A stretch of DNA of 64,000 nt from Casuarius casuarius (lineage: Eukaryota > Chordata > Aves > Casuariiformes > Casuariidae): the NCBI GenBank assembly GCA_003342895.1, contig PTFA01000050.1, positions 2,022,018 through 2,086,017 of the forward strand, given 5' to 3'. The notes below the pieces were generated by a model. It made no database searches, was not told the DNA's origin, and saw only the letters and a program-made list of their open reading frames with translations. A program made the translations under genes and the position numbers. Of this stretch, positions 63,856 to 64,000 are shown one piece after another; position 1 is the stretch's first letter; every line of letters starts with the position of its first letter.

Positions 63856-64000
63856 ATTCTGGTCCCCCTCCTTTTTTTTTCTGAGGAATGATCATTAGAA
63901 AATAAAAAGGCGAGGAGAGCAGGGGAGGGGGAGCTGACAGCGTGCCCGCAGCCGTGGCGATGCCTCAGCGCGCCGAGCCGCCCGGGCGGCAGCGGGACGC
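63660..64000 (+). promoter_or_regulatory. CpG-island edge with TATA-like box
   Basis: CpG density rises at 63661-63735 and again from 63909 to the last base, where GC content is very high. AATAAAAAGG at 63901-63910 is a TATA-like word; a start site would lie near 63930-63940. The island clearly continues beyond the window. The direction of transcription is inferred from the TATA-like word and the downstream ATG and is not certain; many CpG-island promoters are bidirectional. Confidence 0.5.
63960..64000 (+). CDS. possible start of a coding region, cut by the window end
   Basis: The first ATG after the TATA-like word is at 63960, with a G at -3 (GTGGCGATGC). The frame stays open for the remaining 13 codons, reading M-P-Q-R-A-E-P-P-G-R-Q-R-D. 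The same frame has an in-frame TAA upstream at 63903. GC-rich DNA rarely contains stops, so an open frame of this length is weak evidence, and the segment may equally be 5' untranslated sequence. I do not recognise the N-terminus. Confidence 0.2.
   Translation, partial: MPQRAEPPGRQRD

Noticed and set aside
1..64000. CRISPR arrays, insertion sequences, operons or phage genes
   Set aside because: No regularly spaced direct repeats, no bacterial-type gene density and no ribosome-binding sites. The sequence is clearly vertebrate-like.
1..64000. Endogenous retrovirus or long terminal repeats
   Set aside because: No paired long direct repeats, no primer-binding site and no gag/pol-like frame were seen. 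Solo repeats of unknown families cannot be excluded by eye.

Overview
This window looks like intergenic or intronic DNA from an amniote genome, most likely a bird or another sauropsid. The evidence is the repeat content. There are many decayed copies of a foldback repeat with a core near CCATTGACTTCARTGG, which I remember as common in turtle, crocodile and bird DNA. There are also MIR-like SINE tails, the end of a hAT-like element, and one fragment resembling the CR1 3' end on the minus strand. The sequence is AT-rich and CpG-poor. No bacterial, phage or plasmid feature is present. The species call is inference; no database search was possible.

I recognise no protein-coding gene, rRNA, tRNA or known microRNA. 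The open reading frames of 60-150 codons show no recognisable domain, and the longest ones lie in GC-rich patches or start at arbitrary ATGs, so I treat them as chance. Several short segments have good splice sites on both sides: + strand at 4212, 10185, 12684, 23745, 33939, 56347 and 62051, and - strand at 4778. They are listed at low confidence because pseudo-exons are common in vertebrate DNA. None forms a recognisable protein.

Layout: 1-25 kb is mostly single-copy DNA with old foldback repeats and simple repeats. At 25.8-26.04 kb two old repeats lie side by side, followed at 26.38-26.64 kb by a stretch that reads like a conserved non-coding element. 26.7-51 kb is repeat-poor desert with an old CR1-like scrap, two MIR-like tails, a 50-bp homopurine run and a few possible conserved elements (30.4, 37.7 and 47.1 kb). 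51.4-58.3 kb holds three isolated GC-rich patches and a cluster of foldback repeats. 59.2-59.3 kb is the hAT-like end. From about 61.6 kb to the end the sequence again has conserved-element character (61.6-62.1 and 63.3-63.85 kb), and it runs into a GC- and CpG-rich edge (63.66-64.0 kb) with a TATA-like box and an ATG whose frame stays open to the last base. The simplest reading is a regulatory desert next to, or inside, a developmentally regulated gene whose promoter begins at the right edge. The gene cannot be named from what is visible.
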